A DNA stretch of 64,000 bases from Tepidibacter hydrothermalis (lineage in GTDB: Bacteria; Bacillota; Clostridia; Peptostreptococcales; Peptostreptococcaceae): contig NZ_CP120733.1 of assembly GCF_029542625.1 (NCBI RefSeq), positions 124,001 to 188,000 of the forward strand, written 5' to 3'. This document shows positions 1 to 8,758 of the stretch, in pieces. Numbering within the stretch: the stretch's first letter is position 1; each line of letters opens with the position of its first letter. The position numbers and the translations under genes are program-made. The notes beneath the pieces are model-generated. The model ran no database searches, was not told the origin of the DNA, and worked only from the letters and a program-made list of their open reading frames with translations.

Positions 1-144
1 TTATTTGATAATATAAAAGATACTCATATTGACTTTAGTAGGCAAATGACTAGTGGGCTAAGTATTGAAGAAAAAGAGCAATTAAATACATTACTTGAAA
101 AGCTTCAAAATGACATAGTGAAGAGTTTTAGTGAGGAGGAATAA
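1..144 (+). CDS. C-terminal fragment of a probable MarR-type regulator
   Basis: An open frame enters from the left edge and stops at 142-144, leaving the last 47 residues. The visible part is helical and charged, with a GLSIEEKEQLNTLLEKL stretch. That pattern resembles the final dimerisation helices of MarR-family winged-helix regulators, but the DNA-binding domain lies outside the window, so the family call is inference. It ends two bases before the start of the TolC-family gene, so the two are almost surely co-transcribed, and a regulator next to an efflux-type component would make sense. Confidence 0.55.
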   Translation, partial: LFDNIKDTHIDFSRQMTSGLSIEEKEQLNTLLEKLQNDIVKSFSEEE

Positions 145-146
145 AA

Positions 147-1520
147 ATGAATAAAAAAATTATTTCCGTGGCAATATCTGCAGCGCTTGTTTTAACTCCT
201 ATGAGTACAGCTTTTAATTCATATGGACAAGAAAATATAAAGGAAGAAATAAAAAAAGATGAGAAGAATTTAAATTTGACTTTGGATGATGCTATACAGA
301 TTGCAACTGAAAATAACTATATATTAAAAGGACTTCAGGTAGATCTAGAAGCTGCAGATTTATCTTTAGATAGAGCTAAACATAATGAGAGAAAGATAAA
401 TAAAGGACAGGATAAACTTGATGATGCGAGGGATATATTAAGTCAGATAAATGCGGCACTATCTAATCCTTTATTACCTCCTGAACAGAAAAAAGTATTA
501 GAAGGTCAGAAACAAAAGGTAGAAGAGGGTCTTAAGGGTGGAGAAGGATCTATGGATTTAGCTATAGAAGATGCCAACTCAGTTATAGCTAATAAGTTAA
601 ATATAGATGTAGATAGAGTATTGGCTGTTAATTCTACAACTGAGCTTATGACTACTATGGCAGATCTTCAAAATGAGGTTACAAAGGATGGATATTTGAT
701 TGCTCAAAAGCAGATAGGACTTCTTACTCGTCAAAAATATTATGAAGTAATAAAGACTGAGAAGATAGAAAATCTTAAGAAAATAGCTCTTGAAAGAGCT
801 ACTGCTCAATACAACATGGCAAAGAATGCATATGATGCTGGAATGAAGGCTAAAGATGATGTTTTATTATCTCAAGCTCAAGTTAATCTTATGAATGTAG
901 ATTATAGAAAAGCTTGTATGAATAGAAAGAATGCAGAAATAGAGCTTAAGAAGGTTATGAATGTAGATCTTGATAAAAATATAAATTTAGTTCAAGACTT
1001 CACTACTACAAAACTAGAAGCTGATTTGGAAGCGGGATTAAAACAAGGTAGTGAGAAAAGAATAGAGATAAGAAAAGCCCAAGCTCAGTACTTAGTTGAT
1101 AAATTGAACTTTGAACTTACATCTGGTCAGTATCCAGACAATACTTATCAGTATAAGGAAGCTAAAATAAAGATGGAAAAGTCAAAGGTAACTATAGATA
1201 GTGCAGCTAAGGAAGTTGAAGCTAGTATAATGCAATCTTATGAATCTGTAGAAGCTACTGCTGATATGTTAGCTTATACAGAGGGGGTAGTCGAAAATGC
1301 TAAAGAATCTCTTGAAATAGCTGAGTACAGATATAAAGAGGGATATGGATTTGAAACTACTGTTATAAAGAATGCAGATCTTCAAGATATGGCAGGTACT
1401 ATGGTTGAGGTTATTGCGGCTCAAGAAAGACTTGCTGATATAGAGGAGAAGGTTATAGAGGTTATATTTAATTATAATTTGGCTAGGGATAAATATTTAA
1501 ATGATATAGGTAGTTATTAG
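147..1520 (+). CDS. TolC-family protein with signal peptide
   Basis: The product has 457 residues. It begins with a Lys-rich start and a hydrophobic export signal (about residues 5-25), then a TolC-type repeat opening (LTLDDAIQIATENNY) and long alpha-helical, coiled-coil-prone stretches to the end. A second similar half starts near residue 220, as expected for the internally duplicated outer-membrane efflux fold. TolC proteins form channel-tunnels of tripartite pumps in diderm bacteria. In a clostridial, apparently monoderm genome the homologue is probably an exported, cell-wall-associated protein of unclear role. GAGGAGG at 133-139, inside the end of the preceding gene, sets the start. No membrane-fusion or inner-membrane pump gene is visible in the window. 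Confidence 0.75.
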   Translation: MNKKIISVAISAALVLTPMSTAFNSYGQENIKEEIKKDEKNLNLTLDDAIQIATENNYILKGLQVDLEAADLSLDRAKHNERKINKGQDKLDDARDILSQINAALSNPLLPPEQKKVLEGQKQKVEEGLKGGEGSMDLAIEDANSVIANKLNIDVDRVLAVNSTTELMTTMADLQNEVTKDGYLIAQKQIGLLTRQKYYEVIKTEKIENLKKIALERATAQYNMAKNAYDAGMKAKDDVLLSQAQVNLMNVDYRKACMNRKNAEIELKKVMNVDLDKNINLVQDFTTTKLEADLEAGLKQGSEKRIEIRKAQAQYLVDKLNFELTSGQYPDNTYQYKEAKIKMEKSKVTIDSAAKEVEASIMQSYESVEATADMLAYTEGVVENAKESLEIAEYRYKEGYGFETTVIKNADLQDMAGTMVEVIAAQERLADIEEKVIEVIFNYNLARDKYLNDIGSY

Positions 1521-1521
1521 A

Positions 1522-1790
1522 AATATAGATTATTTTTAGTTAGCTGCTTGAGCGAAAAATGCTGATCATTGAAATACCGCTACTTAGTTAATGTTTTAAT
1601 AAAACTAAAGATCATGACTTATTAAATATCCTAAAAGTTCTTAAACTCGCTTTGCTTAGACAAAGAACTTTTTTAACGGATATTTAAACGTCATAATCTA
1701 AGTTTTATAGTAAACCATTAACAGAAAAGTAGCTAACATTTCAATAATCAGCATTTTTTTGAATTATAAGCTAATAAAAAAATTATATTT
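1522..1790 (+). repeat. Family A palindromic repeat, copy 1
   Basis: A long imperfect inverted repeat begins directly behind the TolC-family gene. The outer left arm (about 1522-1575) is nearly the reverse complement of 1736-1790, for example TGCTGATCATTGAAAT against ATTTCAATAATCAGCA. The conserved inner boundaries are ACCGCTACTTAG on the left and AGTAGCTAACATTT on the right. The centre carries the family core ATATCCTAAAAGTTC and AACTTTTTTAACGGATAT. At least five further full or partial copies occur in the window (see 11445, 25152, 30463, 32325, 33370, 25497). No open frame is inside. Confidence 0.85.
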
Positions 1791-1985
1791 TCAGAGTGTG
1801 AGAGTGTAAGAAAAAGAAAACATTTAAATCATTATCTAACATTTTGATTACAGATATTTTTTAGTTGGTAGATAATAGAGAAAATCATATTTCTAAAAGA
1901 GGAAGTAATTTAATGTAAATTTAAGGTTATTTTAATACGGTGTTAAGGGTGTTGCTTCATAATTAATATTATATTAAAAAACTTT
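1791..1985. other. AT-rich gap with no recognised gene
   Basis: This is the remainder of the gap before the ClpP-fold gene. I see no open frame with a ribosome site and no strong hairpin. The last 60 bases should contain the promoter of the downstream gene, but no convincing -35/-10 pair stands out. Confidence 0.4.
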
Positions 1986-1997
1986 GGAGGAATATTG

Positions 1998-2636
1998 ATG
2001 AATAAGAAAATTAAAATTGCTTTAATTACTTTGATTACATTAATTATTGGATCGGGTGCTTTGTTTGCATTTAATCCTGATTTAAGAATGGGTGCTATTG
2101 TAACTTTTATGAATTTGAAGGAAACAACTAAATTTGAGGTAGATGGAGATAAGGTTTATATGAATGGTATAATTAATACTAAAACTCCTGATCAACTGAA
2201 AAAGGTTATATCAGAAAATCCTAAAGTGAAAACTATTGTAATGGGAGAGGTTCCAGGATCTATAGATGATGAATCAAATTTTCCTATGGCAAAGTGGGTT
2301 CGTGAAAAAGGACTAAATACATACTTAACAAAAGATAGTTCGATAGCTTCAGGGGGAACGGATTTCTTTCTTGCAGGAAATAAAAGAACTATGGAAGATG
2401 GAGCAATAATAGGAGTTCATTCATGGAGTGATTCATTAGGGAAAGAAGCAAAAGATATTCCAAAAGATAGTCCTGAGCATGAGATGAACAGAAAATATAT
2501 AGAAGAAATGCTTGGAACAGATGATTTTTATTGGTATACAATTTATGCAGCACCTGCTGATGATATTTATAATATGAAAAATGAAGAAATATTAAAGTAT
2601 AATATGCTAACTGAGCCAATTATAAAGAAAGATTAA
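1998..2636 (+). CDS. Membrane-anchored ClpP/crotonase-fold protein, predicted extracytoplasmic
   Basis: The product has 212 residues: a short basic N-terminus, one hydrophobic segment (about 5-26) that is either an uncleaved anchor or a signal peptide, and a soluble domain. The motifs SIASGGTDFFLAG and GAIIGVHSW match the layout of ClpP-like proteins of the COG3904 type, where a small residue/Ser turn and a later His-containing strand line the active site. Whether it is a peptidase is unknown. The ATG at 1998 lies 7 bases after GGAGG (1986-1990) and is preferred over the TTG directly before it. It stands alone between repeat-rich gaps. Confidence 0.6.
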   Translation: MNKKIKIALITLITLIIGSGALFAFNPDLRMGAIVTFMNLKETTKFEVDGDKVYMNGIINTKTPDQLKKVISENPKVKTIVMGEVPGSIDDESNFPMAKWVREKGLNTYLTKDSSIASGGTDFFLAGNKRTMEDGAIIGVHSWSDSLGKEAKDIPKDSPEHEMNRKYIEEMLGTDDFYWYTIYAAPADDIYNMKNEEILKYNMLTEPIIKKD

Positions 2637-2667
2637 AATAAAAAATATAGCTTTGTTTTTTATAATG

Positions 2668-2767
2668 AATAAGAAATTATATTTCTCTTTAAATTTTGAA
2701 TAAGTATAATTTCGTTATGAGTTTTAAAAAAATCTACATTTAAAATTTTAAATGTAGATTTTTTTAT
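2668..2767 (+). repeat. Family B repeat, copy 1, with terminator half
   Basis: The 5' half contains GAAATTATATTTCTC and, in inverse sense, TATAATTTCGTTATGAG. The 3' half is a strong terminator hairpin. The same order of motifs recurs at 2845-2953 and 57241-57344. Confidence 0.65.
2726..2765 (+). terminator. Intrinsic terminator after the ClpP-fold gene
   Basis: A perfect stem AATCTACATTTAAAA / TTTTAAATGTAGATT is followed by a run of T. It is about 90 bases behind the stop codon and is the 3' part of family B copy 1. Confidence 0.85.
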
Positions 2768-2844
2768 TATATCAAACCCATCATTAAAATAATCTATTAG
2801 TGTATAATAAAAAAGAATCAAAACAAAAAACAAATTATTTATAA

Positions 2845-2953
2845 GGAATAGAAAATTATATTCATCTTTAGGCTATGGATAGATATAATTTTAGTTATGA
2901 GTTTCAAAAACGTTTACATTTTAAGATTCTTTTAAAGAAGAACTTTTTTACAA
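2845..2953 (+). repeat. Family B repeat, copy 2
   Basis: The stretch has the same motif order as copy 1: GAAAATTATATTCATCTTT, then ATATAATTTTAGTTATGAG, then CAAAAACGTTTACATTTTA. Its terminator-like 3' half is degenerate (no long perfect stem), so it probably no longer terminates. It lies in the 470-base gap before the sigma-54 activator gene. Confidence 0.6.
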
Positions 2954-3071
2954 ATAGATTATTGCATAAACGACTTGAATTAGATAGTAAAATTGAAATT
3001 AACAATTAATTCTTAATTATATTTTTTGATTTAAGGAAATAAATATAGTGATTTTTGTGAAAGGTGGTGAA

Positions 3072-3095
3072 ATGTTTAGTTTAATAGTTCATTAA
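3072..3095 (+). CDS. Possible 7-residue leader peptide
   Basis: AAGGTGGTG (3061-3069) is followed by ATG at 3072 and a frame of seven codons (MFSLIVH) ending in TAA at 3093-3095. The downstream activator gene starts only 14 bases later and has no good ribosome site of its own. Translation of the leader could therefore load ribosomes for it. This is inference from spacing alone. Confidence 0.25.
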   Translation: MFSLIVH

Positions 3096-3108
3096 ACTAG
3101 ATATTTAT

Positions 3109-5076
3109 ATGTTTGATATAAAAAAGATGAATTATATTTATAAAGAGTGGGAAAACTTTGTATTTAAAGGAATAAAACCTAGTGATAAAATTAAAGATTT
3201 TATTGTTGAATCATGGGCTAGAAGTCTTGCTAACAATGTAAATCTACAACATAATGATCCTATATATATATCAGAGGAAAAATTTATAAAAAAAACCAAA
3301 AGAAGCAAAAACTTTATAAAATCTGCTGTTCCTTATATGAGAAATTTATATAATTCATTTAAGGGATCTGGATGCACTGTAATAGTCGCAGATAAAAGTT
3401 GCTGTGTATTAGAAGTTATAGGCGATGAAGAAGATATTGAAAAAATTAAAGTTCATAAAAAGAGAGCTTTATGTAAAGAAGAATACATAGGAACAAATGC
3501 TATAGGAACTACTATATACTTAGATAAGGCAATACAAATTTTGGGACCTGAGCACTTTGCACTAGAAAATCATAATCTTAGTTGTTCAGCTTGTCCAGTC
3601 CATGATAGGGAAGGGAATTTAATAGGTTGTTTGAGTATTTCATGTATTTTAGAAGATGCTAATCCTCATATTCTTAGTATGGTTACTGCAGCTGCCGGAG
3701 CTATTGAGAGACAAATTATTATTGAAAGTGAATTAAAAGAAAAGCAAAATTTAATAATACAAAGAGAAAAAGCATTTCAAAGTATATCAGAGGGAATAAT
3801 CATACTAGATACTAATGGAAAAATTATAAGTATAAATGAAAAAGCTTTAAAACTTGCAGATCTTGATATCAAAAAAAGTTATATAAAAGATGATATACGA
3901 AATTATATAAAGGATGATATAGACTTAGAGTCTATTATTAAATCTAAAAAAGATATAGTAAATAAAGAAAAAAAATTAAAACTTAGTTCAGGAAGTATAT
4001 TAAATTGTATTTTATCTATATCACTTATATGGAATGAAAAGAATATAAACGGATTAGTAGTAATATTAAAAGAAGTTCAGGAAGTACATAATTTAGTTAA
4101 CAAAATGATAGGATCAACAGCTCGTTATAAATTTGAAGATATTATAGCTAAATCAAATATTATGAAGGCAACTATAGATTTTGCTAAGATAGCGTCAAAT
4201 AGTTTTTCAAATGTATTAATATCGGGCGAAAGTGGTACAGGAAAAGAATTAGTGGCACATTCTATTCACGATGCAAGTAAAAGAAAAAATAAGCCATTTA
4301 TAGCTATCAATTGCGGATCAATACCTAGTGGTCTTATAGAAAGTGAACTCTTTGGCTATGAAGGGGGATCTTTTACAGGATCTAAAAAAGAGGGAAACCC
4401 AGGAAAATTTGAGCTTGCAAATGGAGGAACTATATTTTTAGATGAGATAGGAGATATGCCACTTGAAGTTCAAACATCTCTTTTAAGAGTAATTCAAAGT
4501 AAGGAAGTTTATAGGGTAGGAGGGAAACATCCTAAAAAAATAGATGTAAGGATAATTGCTGCTACTCATAGGAATTTAGAGGATATGGTACTTGAAAATT
4601 CTTTTAGATTAGATCTTTATTATAGACTTAATGTATTGAATATATATATACCTCCTTTAAGAGAAAGAAAAGAAGATATTGAGGCTCTCGTTGAATGTTT
4701 TATAAAAGAGTTTAATAAAAAGTTAAATAAAAAAGTAAAAGGTTTGAATAAGGATTCTCAGAACTTATTAAACTGCTATGAATGGCCCGGAAATGTAAGA
4801 GAACTTAGCAATGTTTTAGAGCGAGGGATGAATCTATGTCAAGAAGATTATATACAGAATAAACATTTTCCAGAGAAAATTTTCTCTAGTACTGATATGA
4901 AAAAAAATGATTATGAAAGTTCTATAAGAAATAATGAAAAAGAATTTATAATAAAGATTTTAGAAAAAAACAATGGAAATATAAAAAAATCAGCAGAGGA
5001 ATTAGGTTTTAGTAGAAGTAAGATCTATAGAAAATTAAAAAAGTTGAATATAGATTATAAAAATTATAGGAATTAA
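3109..5076 (+). CDS. Sigma-54-dependent transcriptional activator (GAF-PAS-AAA+-Fis HTH)
   Basis: The product has 655 residues and the AcoR/DhaR-like layout: an N-terminal GAF-type sensor (about 60-200), a PAS-like segment (about 220-320), an AAA+ domain with Walker A GESGTGKE (about 371) and Walker B TIFLDEIGDMP (about 442), and a Fis-type helix-turn-helix at the C-terminus (about 622-650). The sigma-54 contact loop reads GSFTGS instead of the usual GAFTGA; the central FTG is kept. There is no receiver domain, so it probably responds to a ligand through GAF or PAS. A -24/-12 promoter lies in front of the next operon (5270-5285), the obvious target. The ATG at 3109 lacks a strong ribosome site. 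Confidence 0.9.
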   Translation: MFDIKKMNYIYKEWENFVFKGIKPSDKIKDFIVESWARSLANNVNLQHNDPIYISEEKFIKKTKRSKNFIKSAVPYMRNLYNSFKGSGCTVIVADKSCCVLEVIGDEEDIEKIKVHKKRALCKEEYIGTNAIGTTIYLDKAIQILGPEHFALENHNLSCSACPVHDREGNLIGCLSISCILEDANPHILSMVTAAAGAIERQIIIESELKEKQNLIIQREKAFQSISEGIIILDTNGKIISINEKALKLADLDIKKSYIKDDIRNYIKDDIDLESIIKSKKDIVNKEKKLKLSSGSILNCILSISLIWNEKNINGLVVILKEVQEVHNLVNKMIGSTARYKFEDIIAKSNIMKATIDFAKIASNSFSNVLISGESGTGKELVAHSIHDASKRKNKPFIAINCGSIPSGLIESELFGYEGGSFTGSKKEGNPGKFELANGGTIFLDEIGDMPLEVQTSLLRVIQSKEVYRVGGKHPKKIDVRIIAATHRNLEDMVLENSFRLDLYYRLNVLNIYIPPLRERKEDIEALVECFIKEFNKKLNKKVKGLNKDSQNLLNCYEWPGNVRELSNVLERGMNLCQEDYIQNKHFPEKIFSSTDMKKNDYESSIRNNEKEFIIKILEKNNGNIKKSAEELGFSRSKIYRKLKKLNIDYKNYRN

Positions 5077-5080
5077 TTAA

Positions 5081-5136
5081 TGTCTCACAAATGACACATG
5101 GATATGAAACATGTGTCACTTGTGAGACGTTTTTTT
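5081..5136 (+). terminator. Terminator-like 20-bp dyad, possibly also an activator site
   Basis: Arms at about 5081-5100 and 5110-5129 pair almost perfectly (TGACACATG against CATGTGTCA, with TGTCTCACAA outside) and a T run follows. It ends the activator gene. The arms are longer than termination needs, and the dyad centre lies about 165 bp before the -24 element, so it could double as the upstream activating sequence. Confidence 0.75.
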
Positions 5137-5269
5137 ATATAAAAATAAAAAATAATAAATGTAAACAAAATTTATTAGAATACAAAAAACACAATGGAAA
5201 CATTGATATTACATAAAGAAGTAATAAAGAAATTTAAATAAATATTCTTTTAATATAAAAATATAATAT

Positions 5270-5285
5270 TGGCATAGTTATTGCT
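5270..5285 (+). promoter_or_regulatory. Sigma-54 (-24/-12) promoter
   Basis: TGGCATAGTTATTGCT has GG and GC with first bases exactly 12 apart, the invariant spacing of RpoN promoters. It sits 46 bases before the flavin reductase start and directly behind a gene for a sigma-54 activator. Confidence 0.85.
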
Positions 5286-5330
5286 TATATTAAGAATTGT
5301 TAAATAATAAATTATATTGGAGGAATAAAT

Positions 5331-7253
5331 ATGCTAAAGAAAGTATTTGAACCAATAAGGATAGGGAATTTAGAAATTAAAAATAGATTTGTAGTGCCCC
5401 CTATGGTTGTAAGTCTTTGTAATGAGGATGGAACTATTACAGAAAGATTTATTGATTATCATGAAGCAAAAGCAAAAGGCGGTTTTGGACTTATAGTAAC
5501 TGAAAACTATGCTATAACTCCAGCTGGTAGAGGATTCAAATACATGGGATGTATGTGGAATGATGAGCAAATGGAATCGAATAAAGAATTAACAAAGAGA
5601 GTTCATAAGCATGGAGCAAAGATAGCTCTTCAAATAATACATGCAGGAAGAGAAACTAGCAGTTCACTTACAGGAATGAAAATAGTAGCTCCATCAGCTA
5701 TTCCAGATCCAGTTATAGGAGAAATGCCACATCCTTTAACAGAAGAAGAGATAAAGGTAATAGTAGAAGAGTTTGGAGATGCAGCTCTTAGAGCTAAAAA
5801 GGCTGGCTTTGATGCTGTTGAGATACAAGGAGCTCATGGATATTTAATTAATCAGTTTATGTCACCTTTTTCTAATAAAAGAGTGGATAAATATGGTGGT
5901 AATTTAATGAATAGAGCTAGATTTGCTCTTGAAGTAATTGAAAATATTAAATCAAAAGTAGGAGAAGATTATCCTATAATGTATAGAATTTCAGCGGATG
6001 AATTAATAGAAAATGGATTAACTATAGAAGATACAAAGGTTATAGTAAAAATGTTAGAAGATGCGGGAGTTAGTGCAATAGATGTTTCTGTAGGAGTATA
6101 CGCAAGTGGTTTTCATATAACAGCTCCTGCAGCTGTAAAACATGGATGGGAAGCAGATTTTGCTAAGGAGTTTAAATCTGTAGTATCAATTCCAGTAATT
6201 ACATCAGGACGTATTAATAATCCATTCTTAGCAGAAGGCATATTATTATCGGAAAAAGCAGATATGATAGGTATGGCAAGAGCTTCTTTATCAGATCCAG
6301 AATTACCTAATAAAGCTAAAGAGGGAAGATTTGATGAAATAATTGAGTGTATAGGATGTAGACAAGGATGTTCAGGAATGCTTTCTAAAGATTTACCAGT
6401 GAATTGCGTAGTAAATCCTATGACTGGAAATGAAAAAGCACTAAGTATATCACAAGCTGAAGATAAGAAAAAAATATTTGTAATAGGTGGAGGCCCTGGT
6501 GGTATGGAAGCTGCTATTGTAGCTAGAAAACGTGGTCATGAAGTTCACTTGTTTGAGAAAAATAATGAACTTGGGGGTCAGCTGTTACTAGCATCAGTAC
6601 CACCTACTAAATCTGAGATAACTTCATTTGTAGTATGGCAAAAGACTCAATTAGAGAAACTTAAAGTTAATGTTCACCTAAATACAGAAGTTGATGAAGC
6701 TTTATTAAAAAAAGAAAATCCAGATCATATTATAGTGGCAACAGGAGCTAATCCATTTATCCCACCAATTAAAGGTGCTGATAGTGATATGGTTGTAAAT
6801 TCTAATGATGTTTTATCTTCAAAGGTTGAAGTTGAACAAAATGCATTAATAGTAGGAGGAGGTCTTGTAGGGGCTGAAACAGCTGAACATTTAGCAAGAC
6901 ATTCTAAGAATGTAACTTTAGTTGAATTAACTGGTGAAATAGCAAGGGAATGTGAGCCTGGAGTAAGATTCTTCTTAATGGAATCATTAGATACATTAAA
7001 TATAAATATTATGACTAATACACAAGTACAAGAAATAGGAAATAATAAGGTTGTAGTTTCTTCAGATGAAGAAGAAATAGTTATTGAAAATATAGATACG
7101 GTTATTATGGCATCTGGTTCAAGACCAAATAATAAATTATTTGAAAGTATAAAAGAAGAATATAAGAATATAAGACTTATAGGAGATTCACTAAAGGTAA
7201 GAACTATTTTAGATGCAGTAAATGAAGGATATAAGGCAGCTTTAGAAATATAG
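5331..7253 (+). CDS. NADH-dependent flavin oxidoreductase, OYE/2,4-dienoyl-CoA reductase type
   Basis: The product has 640 residues in three parts. Residues 1-340 form an old-yellow-enzyme TIM barrel that binds FMN. Next comes a [4Fe-4S] site, CIGCRQGC followed by a fourth Cys in LPVNCVVNP (about 339-358). The C-terminal half has two dinucleotide folds, GGGPGGMEAA for FAD (about 385) and GGGLVGAETAEH for NAD(P)H (about 507). Family members (FadH, BaiCD/BaiH, enoate reductases) reduce activated C=C bonds. It is the first gene of the sigma-54 operon with a monooxygenase-like protein, an alcohol dehydrogenase and an MFS carrier, so it likely works on an imported unsaturated carbonyl compound; the substrate cannot be named. 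Confidence 0.88.
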   Translation: MLKKVFEPIRIGNLEIKNRFVVPPMVVSLCNEDGTITERFIDYHEAKAKGGFGLIVTENYAITPAGRGFKYMGCMWNDEQMESNKELTKRVHKHGAKIALQIIHAGRETSSSLTGMKIVAPSAIPDPVIGEMPHPLTEEEIKVIVEEFGDAALRAKKAGFDAVEIQGAHGYLINQFMSPFSNKRVDKYGGNLMNRARFALEVIENIKSKVGEDYPIMYRISADELIENGLTIEDTKVIVKMLEDAGVSAIDVSVGVYASGFHITAPAAVKHGWEADFAKEFKSVVSIPVITSGRINNPFLAEGILLSEKADMIGMARASLSDPELPNKAKEGRFDEIIECIGCRQGCSGMLSKDLPVNCVVNPMTGNEKALSISQAEDKKKIFVIGGGPGGMEAAIVARKRGHEVHLFEKNNELGGQLLLASVPPTKSEITSFVVWQKTQLEKLKVNVHLNTEVDEALLKKENPDHIIVATGANPFIPPIKGADSDMVVNSNDVLSSKVEVEQNALIVGGGLVGAETAEHLARHSKNVTLVELTGEIARECEPGVRFFLMESLDTLNINIMTNTQVQEIGNNKVVVSSDEEEIVIENIDTVIMASGSRPNNKLFESIKEEYKNIRLIGDSLKVRTILDAVNEGYKAALEI

Positions 7254-7284
7254 AATCAAATTTAACTAAAAAGGAGATATGGGT

Positions 7285-7569
7285 ATGATTACAATAATAG
7301 CAAAGGGTATAGTGAAAGAGGAAAATATAGCTAAATTCAAGGAATATGCACAAACATTAATAGAGGAAACAAAAAAAGAAGAGGGATGTATTTCTTATAA
7401 ATTATACGAGGATATAAACAATCCTAAGATTATTACTTTTGTAGAAGAGTGGAAAAATCAAGATGCTATAGATAAGCATGTAAATGCTTCTCATTTTGTT
7501 GAAATAGTTCCTAAATTAAGAGATTTACAAGAGAGTGAAACTGAGGTAAATTTATACAAATTAGTATAG
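7285..7569 (+). CDS. Antibiotic-biosynthesis-monooxygenase (YgiN-like) domain protein
   Basis: The product is 94 residues long, one ABM domain of the dimeric alpha/beta barrel type (ITIIAKG at the start, KEEGCISYKLYED and FVEEWKNQDAIDKH later). Such proteins include quinol monooxygenases, heme-degrading enzymes and small-molecule chaperones; in an anaerobe an oxygenase role is doubtful. AAGGAG (7271-7276) is only 2 bases from an ATG at 7279 but 8 bases from the ATG at 7285, which also gives the usual family start, so 7285 is chosen. It is co-transcribed with its neighbours. Confidence 0.8.
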   Translation: MITIIAKGIVKEENIAKFKEYAQTLIEETKKEEGCISYKLYEDINNPKIITFVEEWKNQDAIDKHVNASHFVEIVPKLRDLQESETEVNLYKLV

Positions 7570-7581
7570 GGGGAGAAATAA

Positions 7582-8619
7582 ATGAATAAAAAGCAAATGA
7601 GAGGCGCTATGTTTTTAGAGCCTGGAAAAATTGAAGTTCAAGAGGTTAATATACCTGAGATTAAAGAAAATGAAGTTCTTGTAAAGGTAAAATATTGTGG
7701 AATATGTGGAACAGACATGCATATTTATAATGGAGTATATTCAAAGGATAAATTACCTTTAATTGCAGGACATGAATTCTCAGGAACGATTGAAGCTGTA
7801 GGAAAAAATGTAAACAGATTTAAAGGTGGAGAAAAGGTAGTTGCAGATATTAATTTCAGCTGTGGAACTTGCTTTTACTGTAGACAAGATCAACCTCTTA
7901 TGTGTGAACAAATGGAGCAATTAGGAATACATATAGATGGAGCTTTTGCTGAATACGTTGCTATACCAGAACATATGATATATGAAATTCCTGATGAGAT
8001 GGATTTTAAAGATGCTGCATTATTAGAGCCTATTTCATGTGTAGTACGTTCAGCAAAAAAATATAATATAAAGTTTGCTGAGAGCGTTGTAATCATTGGA
8101 GATGGAGCTATTGCACTTATACACGTTCAAATGGCTAAAATATGTGGAGCTGCACCTATAATCGTAGTTGGTCTTGATGATAAAAGAATGGAAAAAGCAA
8201 AAGAATTAGGAACGGATTATGTTATAAAAAGCGGTGAAGGTATGTATGATGAGGTTAAGAGCTTAACTGAAGGAAGAGGTGGCGATGTTGTTATAGAATC
8301 AGTTGGTCTTCCTGTTACTTATGAGCAAACATTCAAGCTAGTAAGACCAGGTGGTAGAATAGTTGCATTTGGACTTGCAAAAGAGGATTGTATGGTTGGG
8401 TATAAGCCATTTGAAGTTATAATTAAAGAATTATCTATGGTAGGAACTGTAGCAGGTGCAAAAAATGATTTAGCAGAATCTATTACATTAGTTAAACATA
8501 ACAGATTCAATTTAGAAGATTATAAAACTACAGTGGTACAGCTAGAAGATATAGCACAAGCATTTGAAAGATTAAAAACTGATAGAAGTGTATTAAAAAT
8601 ATTAGTAGATATGGAGTAA
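7582..8619 (+). CDS. Zinc-dependent medium-chain alcohol dehydrogenase
   Basis: The product has 345 residues with the MDR fold of the threonine/sorbitol/butanediol dehydrogenase group. Catalytic zinc ligands lie in CGICGTD (about 38) and GHEFSG (about 62). The structural zinc cluster is CGTCFYC plus a following Cys (about 94-108). The Rossmann segment uses a VVIIGDGAIALIHVQ variant (about residue 170) in place of the usual GxGxxG. It would interconvert an alcohol and a ketone or aldehyde with NAD(P). It is third in the sigma-54 operon, 12 bases behind the ABM gene, and likely handles a hydroxyl or carbonyl group of the same substrate as the flavin reductase. Confidence 0.88.
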   Translation: MNKKQMRGAMFLEPGKIEVQEVNIPEIKENEVLVKVKYCGICGTDMHIYNGVYSKDKLPLIAGHEFSGTIEAVGKNVNRFKGGEKVVADINFSCGTCFYCRQDQPLMCEQMEQLGIHIDGAFAEYVAIPEHMIYEIPDEMDFKDAALLEPISCVVRSAKKYNIKFAESVVIIGDGAIALIHVQMAKICGAAPIIVVGLDDKRMEKAKELGTDYVIKSGEGMYDEVKSLTEGRGGDVVIESVGLPVTYEQTFKLVRPGGRIVAFGLAKEDCMVGYKPFEVIIKELSMVGTVAGAKNDLAESITLVKHNRFNLEDYKTTVVQLEDIAQAFERLKTDRSVLKILVDME

Positions 8620-8710
8620 AAAATTCGTCTACTTGCTAACGCGGTGATTCATGTCGCCAACCATCCTTTCAAGGTTTGTTGATTAAAAATAGTCTCAAGT
8701 GTAGCTTTTT
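8617..8710 (-). repeat. Family C repeat, copy 1 (reverse orientation)
   Basis: Read on the minus strand, it carries the family motifs AACAAACC, GATGGTTGGCGACATGA, CACCGCGTTAGCAAG and TAGACGAATTTTTT in that order. It lies between the alcohol dehydrogenase and the MFS gene of the same operon. Five other copies are at 13511, 19690, 22943, 34514 and 54897. Confidence 0.8.
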
Positions 8711-8758
8711 TAATAAATTATAATATCTTAGTATATAAAAAAATAAGGGAGGGCGAAA

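Noticed and set aside
1522-1790. Family A repeat as an insertion sequence with its own transposase
   Set aside because: The elements are under 270 bp and hold no open frame of useful length; at most they are non-autonomous.
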